From the NCBI GenBank assembly GCA_019454225.1, contig CP075370.1, positions 3,521,001 through 3,585,000 of the forward strand: a stretch of DNA of 64,000 nt, read 5' to 3'. The position numbers were made by a program, and so were the translations under genes. The notes under the pieces were generated by a model. It was given only the letters and a program-made list of their open reading frames with translations. It ran no database searches and was not told the origin of the DNA. The stretch comes from Paracoccaceae bacterium. Its GTDB lineage: Bacteria; Pseudomonadota; Alphaproteobacteria; Rhodobacterales; Rhodobacteraceae. This document shows, in pieces, positions 37,216 through 45,744 of the stretch; position 1 is the first letter of the stretch, and each line of letters begins with the position of its first letter.

Positions 37216-37311
37216 GCCGGTTGGAGGGCCCGTTTCGCCGGTTGAACTACGGTCCAGCGTGACCGGCGTAAATCCCTTTTCCTTTCCGCCGGTTTCCGCC
37301 TCTTCGCCGGT
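37216..37311. repeat. Cluster of five GCCGGT hexamers before the excisionase-like gene
   Basis: GCCGGT occurs at 37216, 37237, 37288 and 37306 and in inverted form at 37262, spaced 18-26 bases. The cluster overlaps the first codons of the reading frame assigned to the excisionase-like protein and could be its operator or arm-type recombination sites. Confidence 0.4.
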
Positions 37312-37639
37312 CCCTGCCCCGTGCTTGCCTCTCCTGGCCGATGACCAGCCCCGATCCCCGGGGCGGCGGCGCGAGAAGAAACCCATTGATACCAATCCCT
37401 TGAAAGACGCGGGCGCCGATCCGGCACTGCTCGATGGCTGGCTTGACCGGGCCGAGCTGGCCCGGCAACTGGCCCTCTCTGTCGACACGTTGCAACGCTG
37501 GGAGACCCGGCGCGTTGGGCCGCCCTGCGTCCGCGTCGGCCGCAAGGTGCTCTATCGCAAGGAGGCCGTCCGCGACTGGCTGCGTGATCAGGAAGTTCGA
37601 AAAACCGGCCAGCACAAGGCCGTGGCCGGGCGGCGCTGA
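37259..37639 (+). CDS. Excisionase/AlpA-like helix-turn-helix protein
   Basis: The C-terminal 70 residues form a MerR/AlpA-type winged helix: LDRAELARQLALSVDTLQRW, then RVGPPCVRVGRKVLYRKEAVRDWLRDQE, a typical excisionase or prophage regulator layout. The N-terminal 50 residues are proline-rich and overlap the GCCGGT cluster, so the real start may lie further in (a TTG near 37400 is possible); the GTG at 37259 gives the longest frame. It begins the plus-strand early-gene run of the element. Confidence 0.7.
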   Translation: MTGVNPFSFPPVSASSPVPAPCLPLLADDQPRSPGRRREKKPIDTNPLKDAGADPALLDGWLDRAELARQLALSVDTLQRWETRRVGPPCVRVGRKVLYRKEAVRDWLRDQEVRKTGQHKAVAGRR

Positions 37640-37652
37640 GATGGGGGCACCG

Positions 37653-37847
37653 ATGAGCAAGATCACCCCCGAGGGCCGGTTCCCGGTCTCTGCCCTGATC
37701 ACCGAAGCCCAGCGCGAACTTGACCTGCGGCGCCAGTTCTACTGGGCCCGGGTTCGGGCCGGAAAGATGCGTCAGGACGACGCGCATCTGCGGATCGCGC
37801 TGATGGAGGCGATCGTGAAGCGGCTGACGGTGACGGCCGCGCTATGA
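37653..37847 (+). CDS. Small hypothetical protein of the element's early operon
   Basis: The 64-residue protein (MSKITPEGRFPVSALI at the start) is predicted to be helical and rich in Arg. An alternative ATG at 37641 adds four residues. It lies 13 bases after the excisionase-like gene and its stop overlaps the next ATG (ATGA), which supports real, coupled translation. I do not recognise a family beyond similar small genes found in alphaproteobacterial phages. Confidence 0.6.
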   Translation: MSKITPEGRFPVSALITEAQRELDLRRQFYWARVRAGKMRQDDAHLRIALMEAIVKRLTVTAAL

Positions 37848-38791
37848 GCCATCGTGCCACCAACTGGGCGATCCAGCAGCGCGGGCTGGCGCCTGCGACC
37901 AAGCTCGTCCTCTGGCATCTCTGCGACCGGCACAACCCGGATTACGGGTGCTTTCCGTCGCAGGACGAGTTGGCGGCCGATGCCGAAATCTCGCGTGCCA
38001 GCCTCAACACCCACCTCGACAAGCTGGAACGGGCCGGACTGATCCGCCGCGAACGGCGCCTCGACGACGACACGAAACGCCAGCGGACGACCCGGTACTT
38101 CCTCGGCTTCGAGGAGGGTTTCGCCCTCAAGCCATGTCCAGATTCTGGACATGGGTCGACCCCAGAGCCGTGTCCAGATTTCGCGAAAAGCCGTGTCCAG
38201 AATCTGGACACTAACCCTGTAAGTAAAGAACCAGTAATTACTACCGCGCGTGACGCGGGCGCGACGCGCGAGGCCCGGGCTGAGGCTTCGACCGAGGATG
38301 ACGGCCCCGATCTGGACGCGGCCGAGGCTGCCTGCCTTGCCGCCTGCGGTGAAGGGATGGCACCGGCAGCGCGGGCGGCAATCACCGCAACCACGGCGAC
38401 GATCGGCGCATGGCTGAAGGCGGGCTACGACCTCGAACTGGACGTCCTGCCGGTGATCGCCGAACGGACGGCCAAAGCCCGAGGCAGCCCGATCCGGACG
38501 TGGGAGTATTTCTCCCAGGCGATCGCGGCGCGCCATGCCCGGCGGTTGGCACAGGCGGCACGGTCGCAAGGGGCTGGGGAAGCTGGCGCTGGCCCTGCCG
38601 TTGCCCCTGGCGGCCCACCCGCGGAGTCCGGCACCCCGGGCGGCATTCCCGAACACCTGATGCGCCTCGCCGCCTGGATCAACTCCGGCAGCTACGTGCC
38701 CCCCAGCGCCTTCACCAACACCACCCGCGACGCCCTGCTGAGGGCGGGCCTTGTCACCGAGGCCACCCTGCGCGCCCGCCAAATCTACTAG
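37844..38791 (+). CDS. Winged-helix replication-initiator-like protein
   Basis: The 315-residue protein opens with a winged helix of the HTH_36 type (TKLVLWHLCDRHNP, FPSQDELAADAEISRASLNTHL, GLIRRERR; residues about 19-66) as found in phage and plasmid replication proteins. A low-complexity middle with repeated PCPD(S/F) units follows, then a C-terminal domain with IRTWEYFSQAIAARHA near residue 222. DNA encoding the PCPD repeats contains two perfect 19-bp palindromes, which may be its own binding sites. It follows the 64-residue gene with a four-base overlap. Confidence 0.7.
   Translation: MSHRATNWAIQQRGLAPATKLVLWHLCDRHNPDYGCFPSQDELAADAEISRASLNTHLDKLERAGLIRRERRLDDDTKRQRTTRYFLGFEEGFALKPCPDSGHGSTPEPCPDFAKSRVQNLDTNPVSKEPVITTARDAGATREARAEASTEDDGPDLDAAEAACLAACGEGMAPAARAAITATTATIGAWLKAGYDLELDVLPVIAERTAKARGSPIRTWEYFSQAIAARHARRLAQAARSQGAGEAGAGPAVAPGGPPAESGTPGGIPEHLMRLAAWINSGSYVPPSAFTNTTRDALLRAGLVTEATLRARQIY
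38134..38211. repeat. Two perfect 19-bp palindromes and a half-site inside the replication-like gene
   Basis: ATGTCCAGA-T-TCTGGACAT at 38134-38152 and GTGTCCAGA-A-TCTGGACAC at 38193-38211 are perfect inverted repeats 59 bases apart centre to centre, with a half-site GTGTCCAGAT at 38170-38179 between them. They share the core TGTCCAGA-n-TCTGGACA. They could be iterons or operators, or a by-product of the repeated peptide. Confidence 0.7.
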
Positions 38792-38821
38792 CCCCGCCCC
38801 CTACCCCGAAGGAGCCCCCCA

Positions 38822-39343
38822 TTGCGCCTGACGCCCCGCGAAATCGAGGATCGCCTCGAGGAAGCCGCCTACACCCTGAGGAACCTGCCCGAGAAGGATC
38901 GCCCCCGCGGCTACGGCAATTCCTGGCCGCCGGTGGTGCATGATGCCAAGCATGCCTACGGCTACACACCCGAACGGCCGATGCGGGTGATCCCCAGCGC
39001 CGCTGCCATCAGCCGGATGGAGGAATGCTTCGACTGGCTGCTGATGCTGCACCCTGAGGACGCCCGGATCGTCTGGCTCCGGGCCGAGGGTGCTCGCTGG
39101 CGGCAGGTCTGCATCCGCGCCGGGGTGGTGCGATCGACCGCCTGGCGGCGTTGGGTGGCCGCCCTTCTCACCATCTCGAAGAAGCTGGAAAAGCTCGACA
39201 AATCAAAGGCCAAAGGCAAGGGCGCAAAACCCCTCACCGCAACCACCCGCACAACGCCGCGCGAAAGCGGCGCGGAAGCCGACGACAACCGGCCCGATCC
39301 GTCGAACTTCGGGCGCGACACTTTCCCGGGTTTTGACGCATAA
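38822..39343 (+). CDS. DUF6362-type phage-associated protein
   Basis: The 173-residue protein starts at TTG 38822, supported by a strong AAGGAG at 38809-38814. It has an N-terminal IEDRLEEAAYTLRNLP helix, a WPPVVHDAKHAYGY segment and a putative helix-turn-helix (GARWRQVCIRAGVVRSTAWRRW, residues about 91-112), followed by a lysine-rich tail. The pattern matches DUF6362 proteins found in alphaproteobacterial phages and satellites, often upstream of methylase or packaging genes. The function is unknown; DNA binding is likely. Confidence 0.65.
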   Translation: MRLTPREIEDRLEEAAYTLRNLPEKDRPRGYGNSWPPVVHDAKHAYGYTPERPMRVIPSAAAISRMEECFDWLLMLHPEDARIVWLRAEGARWRQVCIRAGVVRSTAWRRWVAALLTISKKLEKLDKSKAKGKGAKPLTATTRTTPRESGAEADDNRPDPSNFGRDTFPGFDA

Positions 39344-39426
39344 AGAGGGCAAGATGGCGAAGGGTGTCGGAAGCGCGAAGCTTCGGCCCCAACCCCGTCA
39401 CCCCTGCTCCCGCCGCCGCTCCCGGC

Positions 39427-39476
39427 AGGCCCCCCGCGTTAGGTTCTCCCGGAAGGGAGACCTATGCGGGGGGCCT
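39427..39476 (+). ncRNA. Long imperfect hairpin with a GNRA-type tetraloop
   Basis: An 11-bp perfect GC-rich stem (39427-39437 with 39466-39476) encloses a small internal loop, a 5-bp stem (TAGGT/ACCTA), one bulged T, another 5-bp stem (CTCCC/GGGAG) and the tetraloop GGAA (39451-39454). There is no T run, so a simple terminator is unlikely. It lies in the 259-bp gap between the DUF6362 gene and the truncated methylase gene. It could be a structured RNA, an attenuator or a packaging signal; the assignment as RNA is an inference. Confidence 0.4.
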
Positions 39477-39602
39477 AGGCGCGTCTATCCGCCAGTGACA
39501 GAACAAAAATCTGGGTCCGCGCCTTGGGTGCGCGCTCTGGGTGCGCGGGTGCGCACCTGAGGCCGCACCGCCCGGCCGCCCTTCCCCGAAAGGCCCCGCC
39601 TC

Positions 39603-39665
39603 GTGCTTCAGATAGACATGCTTCCGGTTGACCGGCTGGTTCCCTACATCCGCAATGCCCGCATC
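39603..39665 (+). pseudogene. 5' fragment of a ParB-domain DNA methyltransferase gene
   Basis: A GTG start with GAAAGG about nine bases upstream opens a frame reading LQIDMLPVDRLVPYIRNAR, which matches the first 20 residues of the ParB-like N-terminal domain found in phage-borne site-specific DNA methyltransferases. After residue 20 the similarity stops, and the rest of the domain (the NPR..QV..IA.SI region) is absent. The toxin-antitoxin module begins at 39705 on the other strand. The gene has therefore been cut by an insertion or rearrangement. Confidence 0.6.
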
Positions 39666-39704
39666 GGAGGCGGCGTTGATGGCAGGCACGCAGGTTCGTG
39701 TCGG

Positions 39705-40211
39705 TCATTCGCAGAGCAGGGCATTGATGTCCTTGATCCGCAGGATAAGCACCATCGGGTCCACGGGGGATGGTTCAAAGCCCGCGCCTACGTAGAACGC
39801 CTTCGCCCGGTCGTTCAGAGCGTGGACGAGCATGGCGCCAACCCCGACCTCGCGCGCCGCAGCGGCAACCCGCAGGACGGCGTCGCGGAGAAGCGCGCGG
39901 CCAAGGCCGTTGCCCTGTTCGCGGACATCGACTGCCAAACGCCCCAGCACAATGACCGGCACCGGATCGGGCATGTTCTGGCGCAGCTTGCGGGGGCTGA
40001 GGTCGTGACTGACCGATCCGGCCGCCAAGGCGTAGAACCCCACAACCCGATCGGTGCGGCACAGGACGTAGGTCCGCGAGGCGCCAGAGGCCTGATTGGC
40101 TCGCGCCTTTCGCCTGATCCAGGCATCAAGCGTTGGGGCTCCAGACGCGAATGCTTCAACGTCGTGATGATCGGCCAGAGGGACGGGAGCCTGCAGCGTG
40201 CCGTCGGTCAT
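39705..40211 (-). CDS. GNAT-type toxin (TacT/AtaT-like)
   Basis: The 168-residue acetyltransferase starts at an ATGA overlap with the antitoxin. It has the toxin-GNAT signatures: an N-terminal HDVEAFASGAPTLDAWIRR, YALAAGSV near residue 65, the acetyl-CoA loop EQGNGLGRALL near 98-108, and AKAFYVGAGF near the C-terminus. Such toxins acetylate the amino group of aminoacyl-tRNA and stop translation. The antitoxin upstream is of the DUF1778 type, the usual partner. Confidence 0.88.
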   Translation of the reverse strand: MTDGTLQAPVPLADHHDVEAFASGAPTLDAWIRRKARANQASGASRTYVLCRTDRVVGFYALAAGSVSHDLSPRKLRQNMPDPVPVIVLGRLAVDVREQGNGLGRALLRDAVLRVAAAAREVGVGAMLVHALNDRAKAFYVGAGFEPSPVDPMVLILRIKDINALLCE

Positions 40212-40501
40212 TTGTCCCAAGGCGCCGGAGTCGCGATCAGGCGGCGCAACCGGTCATTCGGCGCGGGCGGTGCGTCAAGCGCAGCAACGAAATCGGCGAA
40301 TTGTGTCGCGTCCAGCCGGAACGCCTGCCGGTCCAGCAAAGCGTCCTCGGCGGCCTGCCTGCTTGCGTCCATCATGAACTCGGACCGGTTCTTGCCGAGG
40401 CTGGCGGCAGCGCGGTCAATCAGGTCCCTGTCCCGCGGCGTGACCCGCAGGTTGATCAGCGACCGGCGCTGCGCTTCGTCTTGGGGCGTTACTGCGACCA
40501 T
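40208..40501 (-). CDS. DUF1778 (TacA-type) antitoxin
   Basis: The 97-residue protein has an N-terminal ribbon-helix-helix (LINLRVTPRDRDLIDRAAASLGKNRSEFMMDASRQAA, residues about 14-49), and a C-terminal toxin-binding tail with FRLDATQFADFVAALD. I chose the ATG at 40501 because GTGGAG lies eight bases upstream; five more codons are open to 40516. It should neutralise the toxin and repress the operon through inverted repeats just upstream. Confidence 0.88.
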   Translation of the reverse strand: MVAVTPQDEAQRRSLINLRVTPRDRDLIDRAAASLGKNRSEFMMDASRQAAEDALLDRQAFRLDATQFADFVAALDAPPAPNDRLRRLIATPAPWDK

Positions 40502-40528
40502 GGTTCTGCTCTCCACTTACAGAACCAA

Positions 40529-40549
40529 TGTAAAGACAAACGCTTTACA
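40529..40549. promoter_or_regulatory. Candidate operator of the toxin-antitoxin operon
   Basis: TGTAAAG at 40529-40535 and CTTTACA at 40543-40549 form a 7-bp inverted repeat with a 7-base spacer, 28 bp upstream of the antitoxin ATG. A second inverted repeat, GGTTCTG (40502-40508) with CAGAACC (40520-40526), lies between it and the start codon. Confidence 0.5.
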
Positions 40550-40595
40550 GATCAACCTGCCGCCGTATGGAGCGATCCGGCGCAGAGCGGGTGGG

Positions 40596-43500
40596 TCACG
40601 GAGGGCTTTCGAACACGAGTTCGGACAGGACCACCTCCCATTCATCGCGGCGAAGCAGCTGGTTATATTCCTTGTCCCCATCCTCACGCCGCCAGTTGAG
40701 GATAGCCGCGACCTCGCCGCGCAGGAAGGTGGTGCCCTCGGGCGGGGCAAAGGCGCGGGAGAGCCGGGCAAGGGTCTGGCCCTGGACGTTCTCGATCCGC
40801 CAGCGGTCGCCGTCGCGGGTCAGGTGGACGGAGTCGCCAAGGCGTGCGGCGGCGATGGCGAGCAGCGACGGATCACCCGGCCGCAGACGCCCGGCAAAGG
40901 ACAGGTCCACCAGTTTCGGATCGGGCGGCACATAGCGCAGGCGGGCGCGCGGCAGGGCGGCAGCGTCGGGGGTGACGCGGCGGGGCAGGACAGCATCACC
41001 GGGCTGCACGAAGGCGTGGGGTCCGTCGGTCAGCACGGTCAGCGTGGACCTCGCCCGCGTCATCGCGACATAGAACAGGCGGCGCGGGGCGTCGGCATCC
41101 TCACCGCGCGACGGGCGATCCCAGCCGCCGTTCAGGATCGCGACATGGTCGAATTCCAGCCCCTTGGCGCGGTGGGCGGACATCAGCAACAGCCCGCGCT
41201 GTTCGCCCCGCACATCCCGCGCCCATTCGCCGAACCACTGCACGATGTCGGGCACCGGGGCGGCCTTTTCCACCAGTTCGCGTGCGAGGGTGCCAATGCC
41301 TTCGCCGATCAGGTCGGTCCAGCGCGATTGCGGTTGGGCGTTCAGGATACCGACCAGATCAGGGATGGTCAGCAACCGGGTCCGATCCGCCAGCAGGGCG
41401 CGGACAAATCCCTGCATCTCGCGCATGCGCCACAAGGTGAGCGGCTTTTCGTTGGCCATGTCGATCGGAATGCCCAGCGCCTCGGCATAGGCGCGCACGG
41501 GTTCCAGCCGCCGCCAATCGCGGGCGATCACGGCGCATCGACGCCAGGACCAATCCGGGTCCAGCAGTGACAGGCGCAGCAGTTCGTCCAGCGCCGCCAC
41601 CGCTTGCACAGCATCACCCCCGGCATCCAGCAGCGTGACCCGACCCTGCGCCACCGGGTCCAGCGCCGCCCAGTCGCCCCCTGGCGCAGCCTTGGCACGG
41701 GCGCGGTTCACGGTGATGTCGTGGCCCGCCTTCATGCGCTGGGCCGCCGGGCCGATCACGGCATTGGCCGCTGCGACAATGTGGGCGGAGGAGCGATAGT
41801 TCTCGATCAGCCAGACCGGCTTGGCAGCGTAATCCGCCTCAAACCGGCGGATGAAGTCGATGCTGGCCCCGGCAAAGGCATAGATGTTCTGATCGTCATC
41901 GCCGACAGCAAACAAGCTGATGCGCAGGTCATCCTCCAGTGACCGCCCCGCCACCGCACCGATCAGGGCGTATTCCTCGGGGCCGATATCCTGATACTCG
42001 TCCACCAGAAGCCAGCGGTAGCCTTGGATCAGCGTCTCGCGCAGCGCCTCGGCCTCGGCCTTGCCCAGCCCGTCCCCGCGCAGCAGGGCCACCGCCTGCA
42101 TGACAATACCGTCGAAATCGCGCGGGCCGTCTTGGTCACCTGCAAAGCTTGCCCCCATCAGCCGCATCGCCAGCGCGTGGCAGGTCGAGACCGTCACCCC
42201 CGCAGCGTCATCTCCGATCAGTCGGCGCAGGCGTTCGCGGATCTCGGCGGCGGCATGGCGGTTGTAGGTCAGCACCAGAATGCCGCGCGGGTCTTCACGT
42301 TTCACACGGATCAGGTAAGCGATGCGATGCACCAGCACCCGCGTCTTACCCGATCCCGGCCCGGCCAGCACCAGCACGTTGGTCTGTTCGCGATCATCGC
42401 GGACGATTTCGGCCTGGGCGGGGTTGTCCAGCGCATCGACAATTGCGTGCCAGGATGTGCCGGTGGTCTGCCGCCGGATTTCCGTACCGCGCCCGGGCAG
42501 CCAGCGGCGCAAAAAGGCATCGCGGTCCAGCACAAAGTAATCCTCGGAGAGGCGCTGGGCCTGATCCATCGCCTCCAGGCCCTTCTCGGCATAGGCGGCC
42601 ATCACATGGGTCTGGATTGTCGTCTCGCTGTAATGCTCTTCGAGGGGCGCGAAGTGCTGCACAGAGAATGGCCCGCCCTTAGGGTTCAGGTGCACAGTGA
42701 TTGCCGGGCGGAACACCGTCAGGCCCCGGCCAAGCGTGGCCACCTGCTGTTCGTGCAGCCACAAGAGCGCACGGTCCATCAGGCGGTTCATGTCCTTGAC
42801 CTCGGCCCTGAGCAGCGCGTCGCCGTTCAGCGCATCCAGCATCGCGCCAAGGGTGGTTTCCACCTGAATGTCCTTGCCGCGTGTCCCCTTCGCGACCTTG
42901 CCTGTCAGATGCCCAAGAAGTGCCTGCGCGCCCTGCCGCCGCAGTTCAGCCGTACGGGCGGCGACAGGCCATGACCGCTCCAGCCGCACGAAAATCGTGT
43001 TGCGGCTGACCTTGCGCAGGGTCAGGTTGCCCCTGCCGCCATCCTGATCACGCCCATCTTGGGCCATGCCACGCAGGATGGTTTCCATCAGATCGGGGCG
43101 CACCTGCACATGACCCTTGTCGCGCAAGGCCTGGCACGTCTCGGTCAGGTTCAAGGGTTGCGCCTCGGCTCCTTCGGCATCCGGCACCGCCTCTTGCATC
43201 AGGGCAATCAGGTCAGCCTCCATCCGGCCTGCGTGATCCAGACGGCGGGCCGAGGCATCCTCTACACCCAGATGCACATAAACCGTGATGCCCGTGTCGT
43301 TGCTGGCGATGCCCAGCGCCTCCAGATCGGCAAAGGCCCGGTGCAACTCGCGCCCTGACAAGCCGCAAGCGCCCGTTAGGTCATCTGTCGAAACTCCGGC
43401 ATCGACGGGCGCATTCATCACATGGCGCACAAGGTCCATCAGTTGCGTGCGCCTGACACCGGTGATCTGCGCCTTTTCCAAAATCGCCGCCGCCTCATCC

Positions 43501-45674
43501 ACCGACCGGATGCGCAGCGATGACGGGAACACCTGCACCCGGTTCTCCTCGCGGGAAAGCAGCGTCGCTTCCTCCAGCCAGGCCACGGCGGTTTTCACGC
43601 GGGTGTCGTCGGTGGTCTTGTCGCGCTCGAACTCCTGATCCTTTTCCTCGCGCACGATCTCGCCCGGCGTGGCAACCACTTCGCCCGACTTGTGCTTTTC
43701 CATCCGCCTCAACGCCTTCAGGATCGCGCCGATCTCATGCCGGGCCAGACGCGAGCGCGCCGACAGCGAGAATTGCCGCTCCACATCCTCGGGGCTGAAC
43801 AGCAGCACACAATTGGCGGGCGCGCGATCCCGACCGGCGCGCCCTGCCTCTTGCAGGTAGTTTTCCAAGGAGCCCGGAATGTCGCCATGAACGACCAGCC
43901 GGATATCGGGCTTGTCGATCCCCATGCCAAAAGCGTTGGTCGCGGCGATCACCCGCAACTGGCCGGTGCGAAACGCCTCTTGCACATCGCGCTTTCGGTC
44001 AGGCGGCAGACCCGCGTGGAAGAAATCCGCCGCCAACCCCTGCCCTTTAAGGAACTCCGCTACCCTTTCCGTCGCCCCACGGGTTGCACAATAGACCACA
44101 GCCCCCGAGGCGCCTTCGGGCGGAAGGTTCGCCTCGATTGCCGACAGGATGTCGGTCAGCTTGGTCGCCTTCTGCGTGGGCAGCACAGCGAAGGACAGGT
44201 TGGTGCGCACCGCGCCCCCATCCAGTAGCATCAGGTCCACCCCAAGGCGCGTCTGGAAGTGGTCGCGGATGTCGCGCACCACTTCCGGCTTGGCCGTGGC
44301 GGTCAGGCACAGGACGGGCGCTGGGCTATCGCCTGAGAATTCCCTGATAAAACGGCTGACGTAGCGGTAGTCGGGCCGGAAATCGTGGCCCCATTTGCTG
44401 ACGCAATGCGCCTCGTCCAGCACCCAAAGCCCGACCTCGCGTTGTTGCAGCACCGTACGGATCGACGGTGACCGCAACTGTTCGGGCGAGATCAGCAGCA
44501 TCGCCGCATCGCCCATCCGCACCTTTTCCAGCGCGTCATGACGTTCCGGCAGCGACAGCATGCCGTTCACCGTGACCGCCGCCGATATCCCCGCTCGCGC
44601 CAGCCCCTGCACCTGATCGGCCATCAGCGCCACCAAAGGCGAGATCACCACCGTCAGCGCCCCGGTCTTGTCGAACCGTGACAGCGCCGGGATCTGATAG
44701 CAGACTGATTTGCCCGTACCGGTGGGCAGGATGCCAAGCACCGATTTGCCCGCCATCGCCTCGGCCACGATGCGTTCCTGCAAGGGACGGCCCATGTCAT
44801 CGACGGGTTGTGGGCGGAACGAAGGAAAGCCGAACCACCGTTCCAGCGCTGCATTCGGGTTGTTCTTCTCGGCGCACCAGCCGCAGGCAGGATCGCCGCA
44901 ATTGGTGTCACGCAGGTGCCGAACGATCCGTCCGGCCTGCGGGAACTGCATCCGCACCCAAGGCGGCATCACCGAGTCCCCGCCCGCCACCGAAATCCAC
45001 GACAGCGCATAGGCCATCGGCCAGCCGTTGCGCGGATCGGACAGGCGGCCGAGGGTCTGCTCCAGCCGATGATCGCAGGCCCGGCCGTTCAGCAAGCGAC
45101 GGATGGCGGCATGGGCTGCGGCCTCACCGGGCGCAGGGCAGCGCAGGAACTGGAACAGGTCATCGAACCCGGCCGAGACTTCGCCCCGCGTGGTCAGATG
45201 ATGATAGGCCAAAAGGGCATCCGGCGCCTCCTGCCCCAGCCGCGTGAAGGCCGCGATCTGATCGGCCAGCACCTGCAACGCCAGCCGCGCATCCTGTTCG
45301 GGGTCATTCACGTGACCGACCTGCAGCCGCCCATCGTGATAATGCTTGACCAGATGGTGATAGGGATTGCGCGGAAAGGCCAAGGGGTTCAGCCAAAGCG
45401 TGTCGATGGCGGCCGCCCCCAGCCCCGCCAGCCGCGCCCGGTTGGCCACCAGATGCGGCAGGTCATGGCGCAGGATGTTGTGACCCACCAGATGCGCCGC
45501 CCCGTCGCAAAGCGCCTCCAGCCGGTCCAGCGCGGGGTCAAGCGCGGCCCCCTTGTGAACCAGCGCCGCCTCACCCCTTACCGCCGCAAACGCGAAAAGC
45601 CGCGCAGACTTCGGATCGACCTCCAGATCAATAGAGACGCAGCGCGACAGGAAAGAGGAGGCGTCAGGGGTCAA
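40596..45674 (-). CDS. Exonuclease-RecQ-UvrD triple-domain helicase
   Basis: The 1,692-residue protein has three enzyme parts. Residues 1-150 form a DnaQ-like 3'-5' exonuclease (Asp and Glu of SIDLEVD, later GHNILRHD and DPEQDARLA). Residues about 310-650 are a RecQ helicase with LPTGTGKS, VLDEAHCVSKWGHDFRPDY, LTATAKP and YLQEAGRAGRD. Residues about 1090-1600 are a UvrD/Rep helicase with LAGPGSGKT, VDEYQDIG, GDDDQNIYAFAG, SAHRAKGLEFD and FYVAMTRA. The start is a TTG at 45674 with no better alternative. The combination implies processing of DNA ends or invading DNA. It sits between toxin-antitoxin genes and a Druantia-like pair, so an antiphage role is likely but unproven. Confidence 0.85.
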   Translation of the reverse strand: MTPDASSFLSRCVSIDLEVDPKSARLFAFAAVRGEAALVHKGAALDPALDRLEALCDGAAHLVGHNILRHDLPHLVANRARLAGLGAAAIDTLWLNPLAFPRNPYHHLVKHYHDGRLQVGHVNDPEQDARLALQVLADQIAAFTRLGQEAPDALLAYHHLTTRGEVSAGFDDLFQFLRCPAPGEAAAHAAIRRLLNGRACDHRLEQTLGRLSDPRNGWPMAYALSWISVAGGDSVMPPWVRMQFPQAGRIVRHLRDTNCGDPACGWCAEKNNPNAALERWFGFPSFRPQPVDDMGRPLQERIVAEAMAGKSVLGILPTGTGKSVCYQIPALSRFDKTGALTVVISPLVALMADQVQGLARAGISAAVTVNGMLSLPERHDALEKVRMGDAAMLLISPEQLRSPSIRTVLQQREVGLWVLDEAHCVSKWGHDFRPDYRYVSRFIREFSGDSPAPVLCLTATAKPEVVRDIRDHFQTRLGVDLMLLDGGAVRTNLSFAVLPTQKATKLTDILSAIEANLPPEGASGAVVYCATRGATERVAEFLKGQGLAADFFHAGLPPDRKRDVQEAFRTGQLRVIAATNAFGMGIDKPDIRLVVHGDIPGSLENYLQEAGRAGRDRAPANCVLLFSPEDVERQFSLSARSRLARHEIGAILKALRRMEKHKSGEVVATPGEIVREEKDQEFERDKTTDDTRVKTAVAWLEEATLLSREENRVQVFPSSLRIRSVDEAAAILEKAQITGVRRTQLMDLVRHVMNAPVDAGVSTDDLTGACGLSGRELHRAFADLEALGIASNDTGITVYVHLGVEDASARRLDHAGRMEADLIALMQEAVPDAEGAEAQPLNLTETCQALRDKGHVQVRPDLMETILRGMAQDGRDQDGGRGNLTLRKVSRNTIFVRLERSWPVAARTAELRRQGAQALLGHLTGKVAKGTRGKDIQVETTLGAMLDALNGDALLRAEVKDMNRLMDRALLWLHEQQVATLGRGLTVFRPAITVHLNPKGGPFSVQHFAPLEEHYSETTIQTHVMAAYAEKGLEAMDQAQRLSEDYFVLDRDAFLRRWLPGRGTEIRRQTTGTSWHAIVDALDNPAQAEIVRDDREQTNVLVLAGPGSGKTRVLVHRIAYLIRVKREDPRGILVLTYNRHAAAEIRERLRRLIGDDAAGVTVSTCHALAMRLMGASFAGDQDGPRDFDGIVMQAVALLRGDGLGKAEAEALRETLIQGYRWLLVDEYQDIGPEEYALIGAVAGRSLEDDLRISLFAVGDDDQNIYAFAGASIDFIRRFEADYAAKPVWLIENYRSSAHIVAAANAVIGPAAQRMKAGHDITVNRARAKAAPGGDWAALDPVAQGRVTLLDAGGDAVQAVAALDELLRLSLLDPDWSWRRCAVIARDWRRLEPVRAYAEALGIPIDMANEKPLTLWRMREMQGFVRALLADRTRLLTIPDLVGILNAQPQSRWTDLIGEGIGTLARELVEKAAPVPDIVQWFGEWARDVRGEQRGLLLMSAHRAKGLEFDHVAILNGGWDRPSRGEDADAPRRLFYVAMTRARSTLTVLTDGPHAFVQPGDAVLPRRVTPDAAALPRARLRYVPPDPKLVDLSFAGRLRPGDPSLLAIAAARLGDSVHLTRDGDRWRIENVQGQTLARLSRAFAPPEGTTFLRGEVAAILNWRREDGDKEYNQLLRRDEWEVVLSELVFESPP

Positions 45675-45744
45675 ACTGGGGCTTCTGGTGCTAAACTTTA
45701 GATCAACTGATTGATAACCTTGCTACTCATGGATGCAAGGAAGG

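Noticed and set aside
39603..41570. 655-codon plus-strand frame starting with the methylase fragment
   Set aside because: Only the first 20 residues resemble a protein family; the rest is antisense to the toxin-antitoxin genes and the fusion helicase.
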